Below, piece by piece: positions 1 to 8,655 of a stretch of DNA of 64,000 nucleotides. Source of the stretch: Roseiarcus sp963748545. Its GTDB lineage: Bacteria; Pseudomonadota; Alphaproteobacteria; Rhizobiales; Beijerinckiaceae. The notes beneath the pieces were generated by a model. It saw only the letters and a list, made by a program, of their open reading frames with translations, ran no database searches and was not told where the DNA came from. Both the position numbers and the translations under genes were made by a program. The DNA is taken from contig CAVVJO010000014.1 of NCBI GenBank assembly GCA_963748545.1, positions 233,932-297,931 of the forward strand, written 5' to 3'. Position 1 is the stretch's first letter, and each line of letters starts with the position of its first letter.

Positions 1-1716
1 TTCGCCGACAATCTGACGTTCGAGATCCCGGATACGACGCCGCGTCCCATCGTCGACGCTCAAGTGCGGGCGCATCTGAGCGGGAGCGCCGACGCGCTGG
101 CCGACCTCCTGGGCCGGGAGCCTTTGCGCAAGCAGGCCGGCGTGCAGATCGATCCCGCGACGGTCAAGGGACAGGCCGAGGGAGAACTCGCGCTCGATCT
201 GAAGCTCGGCAAGACCGCCAAGCCCGAGGACACCCAGTTCCATGCGACCGGGGCGCTCTCGAACCTGACGCTCGACAAGTTCGTCGGGCCGGAGAAGTTC
301 GACCAGGGCAGCCTTACGTTCGCCGCCGATCGCACCACCCTGGCCATGAGCGGCGACGGCGAGCTGTTCGGCGCCCCCGCCCACATCGACGCCTCGCGTG
401 CGCCCGGCGAGGAGGGCCTGGCGACGGTGACCGCGACGCTCGATCAGGCGGGGCGCGCGAAGCGCGGGCTCAACCTCGCCTGGCTTACGGGTCCGCTGCC
501 CATCAAGCTCAAGGCTCCGCTTTCGCGCGCCAATGCCGAGGTCGAGGTCGACCTGACGCCGGCCGGGGTGGACAATCCGATTCCCGGCGTCGCGAAGCCG
601 GCGGGCAAGCCGGGCAAGGCCTCGTTCCAGATCAAGCCGTCGGCCGAGGGAGCGGCGGTCAGCAACCTCGCTGTCGACTTTGGCACCGTCTCCCTCCGGG
701 GATCCGCGGAGGTCGCCGTCGACGGCGCGATCCAGACGGCGAAGCTCTCCCAAGCGCGTGTTTCGCCGGGCGACAACCTGCAGGCCGACGTGACGAACGG
801 GGCCAGCACGATCAAGGCGACGGTCCACGGGTCCACGCTCGACGCCTCGCCGTTCCTCAAGGCGCTGGCCCATCCTGCGCCGTCGTCGGGGGCGCAGGGC
901 GGCGGCAAAGACTTCGACCTCGACCTGAAGGTCGCGACGGTGACCGGCGCGAACAAGCAAGCGATCGGGGGTCTCGAGCTCAACCTTTCGCGGCGCGACG
1001 GCGAGGACCGCCTGAACGTCCTCAGGGGTCGCCTGGGGGAGGGGACGGTCGCCGCGATTCGCGGCGAGGACGGCCGCCTTCGGCTGACGTCGAGCGACGC
1101 CGGGGCGCTGGCGCGGTTCGCGGATATCTATACCCGCATGGAAGGCGGCAATCTCGATCTCGAACTCCAGACCGGCGGCGCGACGAACTCGGGCGCGGCG
1201 ACGGTGACGAACTTCGCCCTTCGGGATGAACCGGCGTTCCGGCAGCTCGTCGCCTCCACGCCGGCTCCCCAGCCGGGGCAGGCGGTCGATCCGCTCGATG
1301 CGCGCTTTCAGAAGCTGACCTTCGCCTTCGACCGCACGCCCGGCGGGCTCGAGATCCGGGACGCCATCATCTTCAATCCATATATGGGCCTCACCACCGA
1401 GGGAACGGTCGACTTCGCCCGCAACAGGCTCGACGTCACCGGCACGTTCATCCCGGCCTTTGCAGTCAACACGCTTCTCGGAAAGATCCCGCTGCTCGGC
1501 GTCCTGGTTGGCGGGAAGGACGAGGGGATGTTTGCGATTTCGTATCGCGCCAAAGGCGCGCTCGACGACCCCAAACTGACGATCAGTCCGCTGTCGGCGA
1601 TCGCTCCGGGAATCCTGCGCAAGATTCTTGGCGCCGTTGACGGCACCGGCGCGCGGACGACTCCCCCCGGCCAATCCGCTGCTGCGCCGACGCCGGGGAT
1701 AACGCGCATGCACTGA
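1..1716 (+). CDS. AsmA-family protein, C-terminal part (5' end outside window)
   Basis: The frame is already open at base 1, so the start lies upstream and only the last 571 codons are seen. The protein is rich in beta-strand-forming repeats of short polar/hydrophobic alternation, and its last 140 residues carry the hallmark of the AsmA C-terminal region: a stretch on low-rank terms (FDRTPGGLEIRDA near residue 443), then YMGLTTEGTVDF, a hydrophobic IPLLGVLVGG segment and a closing LTISPLSAIAPG. In Rhizobiales such proteins are large inner-membrane-anchored, periplasm-spanning proteins of the AsmA/YhdP type, linked to outer-membrane lipid homeostasis. The exact role cannot be told from this fragment. 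No partner gene is visible downstream on the same strand within 580 bases. Confidence 0.75.
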   Translation, partial: FADNLTFEIPDTTPRPIVDAQVRAHLSGSADALADLLGREPLRKQAGVQIDPATVKGQAEGELALDLKLGKTAKPEDTQFHATGALSNLTLDKFVGPEKFDQGSLTFAADRTTLAMSGDGELFGAPAHIDASRAPGEEGLATVTATLDQAGRAKRGLNLAWLTGPLPIKLKAPLSRANAEVEVDLTPAGVDNPIPGVAKPAGKPGKASFQIKPSAEGAAVSNLAVDFGTVSLRGSAEVAVDGAIQTAKLSQARVSPGDNLQADVTNGASTIKATVHGSTLDASPFLKALAHPAPSSGAQGGGKDFDLDLKVATVTGANKQAIGGLELNLSRRDGEDRLNVLRGRLGEGTVAAIRGEDGRLRLTSSDAGALARFADIYTRMEGGNLDLELQTGGATNSGAATVTNFALRDEPAFRQLVASTPAPQPGQAVDPLDARFQKLTFAFDRTPGGLEIRDAIIFNPYMGLTTEGTVDFARNRLDVTGTFIPAFAVNTLLGKIPLLGVLVGGKDEGMFAISYRAKGALDDPKLTISPLSAIAPGILRKILGAVDGTGARTTPPGQSAAAPTPGITRMH

Positions 1717-2304
1717 GAGGCGCAGTCCAGCGTCCACGCGGACGCGTGGATCGCTCCGCTGCCGCCCTGGTCCTGGCGGCGAAATCCGAAACCTGGGGCG
1801 TCTGAGCTCGGCTATACTGCGCCGGCGTGGCCGACGTCCGGGTTGGGGCGGGCGAGTCGCCCATCGCGGCAGGATGTCGCTCACACAACCGCTGCGCCTG
1901 GAAACGACGATCCCGGGGGACGGCCGCCCCGAACGGTTGGTCGCTGATCGGCGGCAGCCGACGAAATAGCCGAACAGATCTAAGCGGTCTGAGCCGAGAC
2001 GTTGCTCGGCGGGAACTTAGGTAGCCTACACAACTGAATGGTTGCTGGCAATTAACTCCGACCGCCTTTTCTATGGGAATCCTGTCTTGTTGCCGGTCAA
2101 GTCCGCCCCCCTGCTTTGACGAGCAAAACGATCTGGCGGCGGTTGACTGGGCTGTGCTGTTTTGTCGCGCCGATAACTGTAGTGCCGTTGGGGAGCCTGG
2201 GTCTACGCTAACCGTCAAGAGGGTTCAGCCTAGCATATCTGGCCGCATTTACCTTACGCCGGCCGGATTGCGCCATGGGCTAGCGCGCAGGCGATGAGAG
2301 CGTC
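1717..2304. other. Intergenic stretch, no convincing gene
   Basis: 588 bases between the AsmA-like gene and the SMR gene. Short open frames exist on both strands but lack ribosome binding sites and have the Arg/Ser/Pro-rich look of out-of-frame GC-rich DNA. Bases 2020-2240 are less GC-rich than the neighbours and may hold the promoter of the SMR gene, but no clear -35/-10 pair stands out. Confidence 0.5.
1733..1750 (+). terminator. Short perfect hairpin after the AsmA-like gene
   Basis: TCCACGCG and CGCGTGGA pair perfectly around a 2-base turn 16 bases after the stop codon. There is no following T run, so it may be a weak or factor-dependent terminator, or only a GC-rich palindrome. Confidence 0.3.
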
Positions 2305-2655
2305 ATGACCATCCCTATCCCCATCGGCAGCGCCGGGGCGCTGGCGATCGCGATTTTCCTCGAAGTCGCCGGCACGACTGCGCTCCAGATGTCGGAGCAA
2401 CTCACGAAGCTCGTCCCGACTCTGGTGATGGTGGTCTGCTACATCGGCAGCCTCTATTTCATGTCGCTCGCCCTGAAGACGATTCCGATCGGCGTCACCT
2501 ACGCGACCTGGAGCGGGCTCGGCATCGTCCTGATCACGGCGATCGGCTACGTCAAATTCCGGCAGGCGCTCGATACGCCGGCCCTGATCGGTGTCGGCCT
2601 GATCGTCGCAGGCGTGGTTGTCGCGAATCTCTTCTCGAAGACAATGATTCCCTGA
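2305..2655 (+). CDS. Small multidrug resistance (SMR) family transporter
   Basis: A 116-residue protein with four hydrophobic helices, the size and layout of EmrE/SugE-type drug/metabolite exporters. The first helix holds the membrane-embedded acidic residue of the family in FLEVAGTTALQMSE (Glu near residue 20), which couples proton entry to cation export. The second carries YIGSLYFMSLALKTIPIG, the third the conserved TYATWSGLGIV and the fourth GVGLIVAGVVVANL. SMR proteins work as antiparallel dimers in the inner membrane and export quaternary cations, guanidinium or polyamines. The N-terminus is about ten residues longer than EmrE; an internal start is possible. It stands alone on its strand, with no paired SMR gene beside it, so a homodimer is expected. 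The substrate is not predictable. Confidence 0.88.
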   Translation: MTIPIPIGSAGALAIAIFLEVAGTTALQMSEQLTKLVPTLVMVVCYIGSLYFMSLALKTIPIGVTYATWSGLGIVLITAIGYVKFRQALDTPALIGVGLIVAGVVVANLFSKTMIP

Positions 2656-2868
2656 GCCGACCGATGCGTCCGTTTTTGAAATCGCGCAGCCGAGCGCCTT
2701 GGGGGCAGGGCGAGGCGCCGGCGATAGAGGCGCGGCCGACGTTCGCCGTTCAAAGGCGGACCGGCGCGCGGCGGCCACGGGAAGCAGCGACATTCGGCTT
2801 CGACGCGTCCGAATACCGGGGCGTTCGACGCGCGGGCGGACGACTGCCTGCGAGAACTGGAGGGGCAA

Positions 2869-3423
2869 ATGACATACCGATACTGGGCCGCTTGCGCGGC
2901 GACGATTGCGGGCTTAAGCGCCCTAGCGGGCGCAGATCCGGCTCTGGCCAAACCTCCGATCATCAACCCCGAAGTGAACGGAACGCTCGTCCTCGAATTG
3001 CACGCCGGCGGCGAGTTCGACTATGACCTCGCGGTGTCGGGCACGGCCGACTATCACTTTATTGTCCCGGCTGACGGTGCGCTTGAGATCTTCGGCATGG
3101 CGGACGTGACGGGCGCCGCCGTCGGCGGCGATCTGGCGGGAAGTTTCTCAGCGTCCTACACCGCGACGACAGCCACATTCGAAGCCAACTCTCTGCAGAG
3201 TTGGGTCGTGTCGAGCACGCCGTACGGCGATTTCGAGGTCTACTCGACGGCGCCGGACATCGGAACGGTCAGTTTTTTGATCGATCACTCGACCGGCACG
3301 CTGACGGCGACCACGGTCAATGGCCCTGCCGCTCCCGAGCCATCGACCTGGACGATGATGGCGCTGGGCTTCGCGGCGATGGCCGCCTTCTGCGGGCGCT
3401 CGCTGCGCGCGCGGGTCGCCTGA
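2869..3423 (+). CDS. PEP-CTERM sorting-signal protein
   Basis: A 184-residue exported protein. It begins with a signal peptide (hydrophobic run to about residue 26, ending ALAKPP) after a strong GGAGGGG ribosome site. The middle part is of unknown fold, rich in Gly, Thr, Ser and aromatic residues, and resembles a beta-sandwich. The tail has the tripartite PEP-CTERM signal: PEPSTW near residue 157, a hydrophobic helix (MMALGFAAMAAFC) and a basic end RSLRARVA. In known systems this tail is recognised by an exosortase (EpsH/XrtA type) that cleaves it and places the protein on the surface or in exopolysaccharide. No exosortase gene lies in the window. The OprB-like porin gene starts 18 bases after its stop, so the two may be co-transcribed. 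Confidence 0.8.
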   Translation: MTYRYWAACAATIAGLSALAGADPALAKPPIINPEVNGTLVLELHAGGEFDYDLAVSGTADYHFIVPADGALEIFGMADVTGAAVGGDLAGSFSASYTATTATFEANSLQSWVVSSTPYGDFEVYSTAPDIGTVSFLIDHSTGTLTATTVNGPAAPEPSTWTMMALGFAAMAAFCGRSLRARVA

Positions 3424-3441
3424 GCGCGGGCGCGGACCGCC

Positions 3442-4713
3442 ATGATGAAGCGAGGTCGAATCGCCGGCGCGAGCGCGCAACTCCCCACGGTCCGTCGATG
3501 GCGCCGTAGGAGGAGCCTGCTCAGCCTCTTGCTGGCGCTTGCGGCCTCGCCCGCGTTAGCCGGCGACTGGGCGCAGCCGGTCGTCGACCTGCAGCAGTCG
3601 CTCGCGGCCTACGGGATCAGCCTCGGCGGAGGCGTGACCGGCTTCGGCCAGGGGCTGGCTGGCGGCGACGGCGAGTACGGGGTTCCGTTCGGCGGCAAGG
3701 CCGACGTCCTGCTCGGGATCGACGCCAGTAAGCTCGGACTTTGGCCAGGCCTCAGCGTCACCGCCCATCTCGAACAGGATTTCGGCCAGAGCGCCAATCT
3801 GCGCGGCGACGGCTCCATCCTGCCGGTCAACACGGCCCTCGCCTTTCCAACGCTCGGCGGGACGACGACCGACCTGTCGCTGATCGTCACCCAGAAATTC
3901 GGCGACGCCGTCTCGATCTCGCTCGGCAAGTTCAACATGCTCGACGTCATCGCGAAGACCCCGCTGATCGGAGGCGGCGGCGAAATGACCTTCTGGAATA
4001 TCGGCCTCGCCGCGCCGGTCAGCGGCGTGACGCCGCCCTACATCGTCGGCGGGATCGCGACCGCGACCACCGGCGTGGGGAAATTCACCCTCATGGTCTA
4101 CGATCCGCGCAATGCGCAGGATCCCGACGTCCTCTCGCATCCCTTCTCGGAAGGGACGACGACGAGCCTGTCGGCGACGGTCCCGTTCACGATCTTCGGC
4201 CTGACCGGCTACCACACGCTTCGCGGCGTTTACAGCACCGCGGAGGGCTTCAACTTCGACGACGCCCCGCAGCTTCTCCTGCCGCAGGGAAGCGCGGCGA
4301 AGCTGACGAAGCAGGGCTACACCTTCGGCTCCTACGCCGTGCAGCAGTTCCTCTGGGCCGACCCCGACAATCCGGGCAAGGGCTGGGGCTTCTTCGGCCA
4401 GATCTCCGCCTCGGACGCCAATCCCAACCCGATCGGCAACACGGTGATCGTCGGCGTCGGCGGCTCGACTCCACGCGGCCGGACGACCGCTGGGGAATTG
4501 GCGTGGACCGACTATCTCTGGAGCCGCGCGCTCGGCAACGGACTCGCCACGTTCAGCGGCGGGCTGAACGACGAGCGCGTGCTCGAAGCCTACTACGACG
4601 GCGCGGTCGCGCCTCACTTCCGGCTCGGGCCGGACGCGCAGGTCATCTGGCCGGGGACGCCCGGCAAGTCGACGGCGCTGTTCCTCGGGCTGAGGGGACG
4701 CGTGGTGTTCTGA
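3442..4713 (+). CDS. OprB-family carbohydrate-selective porin
   Basis: A 423-residue outer-membrane beta-barrel. A twin-basic n-region and hydrophobic LLSLLLALAASPALA form the signal peptide (cleavage near residue 40). The mature part has the alternating pattern of a 16-strand barrel and OprB-like blocks such as KFNMLDVIAKTPLIGGGG and YAVQQFLWADPDNPGKGWG, and it ends in Phe, the usual recognition signal for the BAM machinery. OprB porins allow diffusion of sugars and other small polar solutes. Two adjacent ATG codons are possible starts. Its place just ahead of secreted amidohydrolases and esterases suggests uptake of their substrate or products, which is inference. Confidence 0.82.
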   Translation: MMKRGRIAGASAQLPTVRRWRRRRSLLSLLLALAASPALAGDWAQPVVDLQQSLAAYGISLGGGVTGFGQGLAGGDGEYGVPFGGKADVLLGIDASKLGLWPGLSVTAHLEQDFGQSANLRGDGSILPVNTALAFPTLGGTTTDLSLIVTQKFGDAVSISLGKFNMLDVIAKTPLIGGGGEMTFWNIGLAAPVSGVTPPYIVGGIATATTGVGKFTLMVYDPRNAQDPDVLSHPFSEGTTTSLSATVPFTIFGLTGYHTLRGVYSTAEGFNFDDAPQLLLPQGSAAKLTKQGYTFGSYAVQQFLWADPDNPGKGWGFFGQISASDANPNPIGNTVIVGVGGSTPRGRTTAGELAWTDYLWSRALGNGLATFSGGLNDERVLEAYYDGAVAPHFRLGPDAQVIWPGTPGKSTALFLGLRGRVVF

Positions 4714-4889
4714 AGCTGGTGACGTTGCATGCGCATTCTTTCCGTACGGCACGCCTCTTTTCGGACCCTACCGCTCTTACGGGCGTCCGTCGCCGGCGAC
4801 GGCCACACCCTCGTCCGGCCCGGGATACTCGGCCAGACGCGTACCGGTATCGACACGTCGACGTTTACGCACAGATAGGGACTGTCATC

Positions 4890-6716
4890 ATGTGTATCGG
4901 TTGCAACTGGGCGCAATTTGCAGATTACTTCCAAAACGGTTCGACCCCGAGCAGAACCGGCCTGACGAGGCGCGAAGCGCTGCGGCGCGGCGCGGCCTTC
5001 GCGGCAACCGCCGTCGCGATTCCAGCCGCGCCATCCTTCATCGCCGAGGCGATCGCCGACGACAATCCTTACGCCGACATCGTCTTCCGCAACGGCCCGG
5101 TCTACACCGTCGCAGACGTCAGACCCTGGGCGCACGCCGTGGCGGTCAAGGGCAAGAAAATCGTCTACGTCGGCGACGACGCCGACGTTCAAGCCTTCGT
5201 CGGCCCCCAGACTCGCGTCATCGACCTCTCGGGCAAGATGCTTCTGCCCGGCTTTGTCGAATCCCACACCCATCCCTTGCTTGGGGCCGCCCTCACGCGC
5301 GGCGTCGATCTTCAGTTCGACACTCGCGAGGAAACAGTCGCCGCGCTCAGGACCTATCGCGACAAGATCGGAAAAGTCGACATCGTCCGCGGCTTCGGTT
5401 GGCGCTACAACGCCTTTCCCGCGATCGGCCCGCGTAAGGAAGATCTGGACGCGATTTGGCCTGACACCCCGGTGTTCCTGTTTGCCATTGATGCGCACGG
5501 CGCATGGGTCAATTCGCAGGCGCTTGCGCTTGCGGGCGTGACGAAGGACACAAAGGACCCGGTCCCCGGCGTCAGCTACTTCCAGCGCGATACCGCGACT
5601 GGCGAGCCGACCGGCTTTCTCGCCGAACCTCCGGTGATGCTGCTGGTGAACAACGCCATCGAGCCGTTCGGCCTGGACTTTGTCGCCGAGTTGGTTGCGG
5701 CCTGGCTCCCCAAAGCCTCGGCAGCCGGCATCACCGCCGTGTTCGACGCGGGCATGGGAATTGTGCCCGCTCAGGAGGGTTTTGGTATTTACCAGACGCT
5801 GGAGCGCCAAGGGAAACTGCCGTTCCGCGTGGTCGGCTCCCTTTACCACAACAACGCGGCCCAAGATCCATTGCCGATGATCAAGGCGCTGCGGGCGGAG
5901 TTCAAATCCGAACTCGTGAAAGCGTCAGTTGTCAAACTGCTCATGGACGGCGGCGACAACGCGCACACCGGCGTGTTTCTCGCCCCCTACGCCGACAAGC
6001 CCGAAACGAGCGGCGAACCGATGCTGCCGCTGGACATCTTCAACGACATCGTGCGCCGCGCCGATGCGGTGGGTATCGACGTTCACGTCCATTGCATCGG
6101 CGACCGGGCGACCCGGCTGACGCTCGACGCGATCGAAGCCGCCATCAAGGCGAATCCGGCGCGCGACCGCCGCAACGCCATCGCCCACTGCACTCTGGTC
6201 GACCCGGCCGACGTACCGCGCTTCGCCAGGCTTGGCGTGGTCGCGCAATTTTCCGCTCAATGGTCGGTCCCCGATGAAGCATGGCAAAAGGTCACGCGGA
6301 CGCGCCTTGGCGACCAACGGGCCGACAACGTGTATCGGCTTGGATCGATGCTGCGCGCCGGAAGCGTCCTGGCGTTCGGCACGGACTGGCCTGCCGCCAA
6401 CACTTACAGCACCTACAAGCCGCTCGACGCTGTCGAGATCGCCATCACCCGACGTGAACTCGATCAGCCGAACAGCCCGCAACTGGGATCGGCCGACGAG
6501 GCGATCTCGCTCGACGCCGCCTTGAAGGCCTCGACCATGGGGTCGGCGTGGCAGCTCGGCCTCGAGCGCGACATCGGCTCGATCGAGGTCGGCAAGCTCG
6601 CCGACCTCGTCGTGCTGGAAAGGAACCTGTTCGAGATCCCCCCAGAGGACATCCACAAGACGAAGGTCGTGATGACCTTGATGAACTGCACGGTGACGCA
6701 CGAGGAGCGCGACTGA
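4890..6716 (+). CDS. Tat-exported amidohydrolase family 3 (YtcJ-like), copy 1
   Basis: Metal-dependent hydrolase of 608 residues, amidohydrolase superfamily type 3. The open frame continues far upstream, but the ATG at 4890 is chosen because it is followed by MCIGCNW and then a twin-arginine signal (TRREALRRGAAFAATA), shared with copy 2. Metal-site motifs are visible in order: FVESHTHP (residues about 124-131), a catalytic-barrel Asp/Lys region, DVHVHCIGDRAT (about 394), AIAHCTLVD (about 430) and FGTDWPA (about 495). YtcJ-type enzymes hydrolyse N-formyl, N-acyl or cyclic amide bonds; the substrate here is unknown. The cysteines in the leader of a Tat precursor are unusual. It starts a run of hydrolase genes on the same strand; copy 2 follows after 62 bases. 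Confidence 0.88.
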   Translation: MCIGCNWAQFADYFQNGSTPSRTGLTRREALRRGAAFAATAVAIPAAPSFIAEAIADDNPYADIVFRNGPVYTVADVRPWAHAVAVKGKKIVYVGDDADVQAFVGPQTRVIDLSGKMLLPGFVESHTHPLLGAALTRGVDLQFDTREETVAALRTYRDKIGKVDIVRGFGWRYNAFPAIGPRKEDLDAIWPDTPVFLFAIDAHGAWVNSQALALAGVTKDTKDPVPGVSYFQRDTATGEPTGFLAEPPVMLLVNNAIEPFGLDFVAELVAAWLPKASAAGITAVFDAGMGIVPAQEGFGIYQTLERQGKLPFRVVGSLYHNNAAQDPLPMIKALRAEFKSELVKASVVKLLMDGGDNAHTGVFLAPYADKPETSGEPMLPLDIFNDIVRRADAVGIDVHVHCIGDRATRLTLDAIEAAIKANPARDRRNAIAHCTLVDPADVPRFARLGVVAQFSAQWSVPDEAWQKVTRTRLGDQRADNVYRLGSMLRAGSVLAFGTDWPAANTYSTYKPLDAVEIAITRRELDQPNSPQLGSADEAISLDAALKASTMGSAWQLGLERDIGSIEVGKLADLVVLERNLFEIPPEDIHKTKVVMTLMNCTVTHEERD

Positions 6717-6778
6717 GATCGCGCGTCGCGGCGACCTCGGCCTTTGCCGCGCTAGGAAGTATGCAAAGGACTATCAAT

Positions 6779-8594
6779 ATGTGCATCAACTGCGGTTTCG
6801 CGAACGCGCTTGGGGCGTTCATGACCGACCCTCTTTCCAAGAACATCGACCGGCGCCGCTTCATGCAGGCTTCGCTCGCATGCGCAGGCGTCGGGGCGTC
6901 GTCGCTTTCCTTGCCGGGCGCCGCGTTCGCCGCAGCCTCGACGACGGATCGCGCCTCCGTGATCTTCCGCAGCGGCAAGGTCTACACGCTCGACGCCACA
7001 AAACCCTGGGCGCAAGCGGTCGCGGTCGCTGGCGAAAAGATTGTCGCCGTGGGCTCGGACGCAGACGTCCTCGCGCACGCCGGGCCGGAGACCAAGGTGA
7101 TCGACCTGGCAGGGCGAATGCTCATGCCGGGTTTTGTCGAGGCGCACATTCACCCGTTCCTTGGCGCGTTCCTCACTCCCGGGGTTGACCTGCAGCTTGC
7201 GACCGAAGCGGATGCGCTCGCCGCGATCGCGGCTTACGCGAAGGCGCATCCGACCGGCCCGGTCCGCGGCTTTGGTTGGCGCGTCGACATGTTCCCGCCG
7301 GACGGGCCGACGCGCGAAATGCTGGACGCGGTGATCTCGGACCGGCCGGCGTTCTTCATTGCCATTGACGCGCACAGCCTCTGGGTCAACAGCAAGGCGC
7401 TAGAGGTCGCAGGGATCGGCGCGCACACGCCCGATCCGGTCCCCGGCTTCAGCTATTACATCCGCGACAAGAGCGGAAGGCCGACCGGCTACGTCATGGA
7501 GACCTCGGCCATCCTCGAGGTCATCAACGCCGTCGAGCCGATCTCGGTCGACACAATGGCGAGGCTGCTGGTCGACTGGCTGCCCAAGGCTTCGGCCGCC
7601 GGCATCACATCCATCTACGACGCTGGGGTTCCGCCGGTCGGCGAGGATCAGGGAGCGATCCTGGAAATTTACACGGAAATGGAGAAGCAGGGTCGACTGC
7701 CCTTCCGCGTGGTCGGCTCGTACCTCCTCAGAGCGCCGCCGATCGAGGCCGCGACCGCGTCCGTGCAGGACCTGACGCGGCGCATCGACACGGATCTCGT
7801 CCAGGCGCCCATCCTGAAGATGCTCGGCGACGGAACGCAGGGAGGCTACACTGCATGGCTTCTCGAGCCCTATGCGGACAAGCCAGATTCGATCGGGGCT
7901 TCGCCCTTCAGCGAGGCGCAGTTCAAGAGCGTGATCCTCGAGGCGGACCGCGCCGGGATCGACGTGCACGTCCACGCCTGCGGCGAGCGCGCGGCCCGCG
8001 CCGCGCTCGACGCGTTCGAGGCGGCGATCGCCGCCAATGGCCCACGCGACCGGCGCCACGCGATCGCGCACAACGTGCTGACCGACGACGCCGACATCCC
8101 CCGCTTCGGCAAGCTCGGCGTCATCGCCCAGTTCTCCGCCAACTGGCTGTCGGCGGACCCGGACACCCTGGACAACCTCATCCGCCTCTACGGTCCGGCG
8201 CGACAGAGCAAGATCTATCGGCCAAAGTCGATTTTGGCGGCGGGGGGCTCTGTGACGTTCGGATCGGACTGGCCGGCGGCCGGTTACGTCTCGACCTACA
8301 AACCGCTCGAACTCGATCCAGGTCGCCGTGACGCGCCAACTGGTCGGCAAACCCGACGCGCCAGTGCTGGCGCCGGCGACCGAGTGTCTCGATCTGGCGG
8401 AAGCGATCCACGCCGCTACCCTGGCGGGGGCGCGCCAGATCCGGCTCGAGGGCAAGGTCGGCTCGATCGAGCCGGGCAAACACGCAGACCTGATCGTGCT
8501 CCAAAGAAACCTGTTCGACGTCTCGCCGCACGACATCGCTTCGGTCCCGGTGGACATGACCATGATGAACGGCCGCTTCACGCACGGCGCATGA
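6779..8594 (+). CDS. Tat-exported amidohydrolase family 3 (YtcJ-like), copy 2, one frame break
   Basis: Paralogue of the preceding gene. The start ATG at 6779 has AAGGA nine bases upstream and gives MCINCGFA, then a twin-arginine region (DRRRFMQASLA) and an Ala-X-Ala cleavage area near residue 45. Motifs: FVEAHIHPF, DVHVHACGERAA, AIAHNVLTDD and FGSDWPAA. Compared with copy 1, the second and third metal motifs have Asn for Cys and Ser for Thr. At about 8310-8315, right after TYKPLE, the frame shifts by one base; the proper C-terminus (VTRQLVGKPDAP to NGRFTHGA) continues in another frame to 8594. With the shift corrected the protein is about 605 residues, equal to copy 1. The break is either a sequencing error or an early inactivating mutation. 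Confidence 0.82.
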
Positions 8595-8655
8595 GCGGTC
8601 AAATGGACCCATTTCCCGTCGTCGCAACACAAGAACCGAATCGGGAGCCCCGAAC

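Noticed and set aside
1827..2297. Two small plus-strand frames (1827-2024, 2073-2297)
   Set aside because: No ribosome binding sites, atypical composition and no recognisable motif.
3741..4889. Long upstream extension of the first amidohydrolase frame
   Set aside because: It overlaps the OprB gene out of frame and is Arg-rich shadow sequence; the Tat leader begins at 4890.
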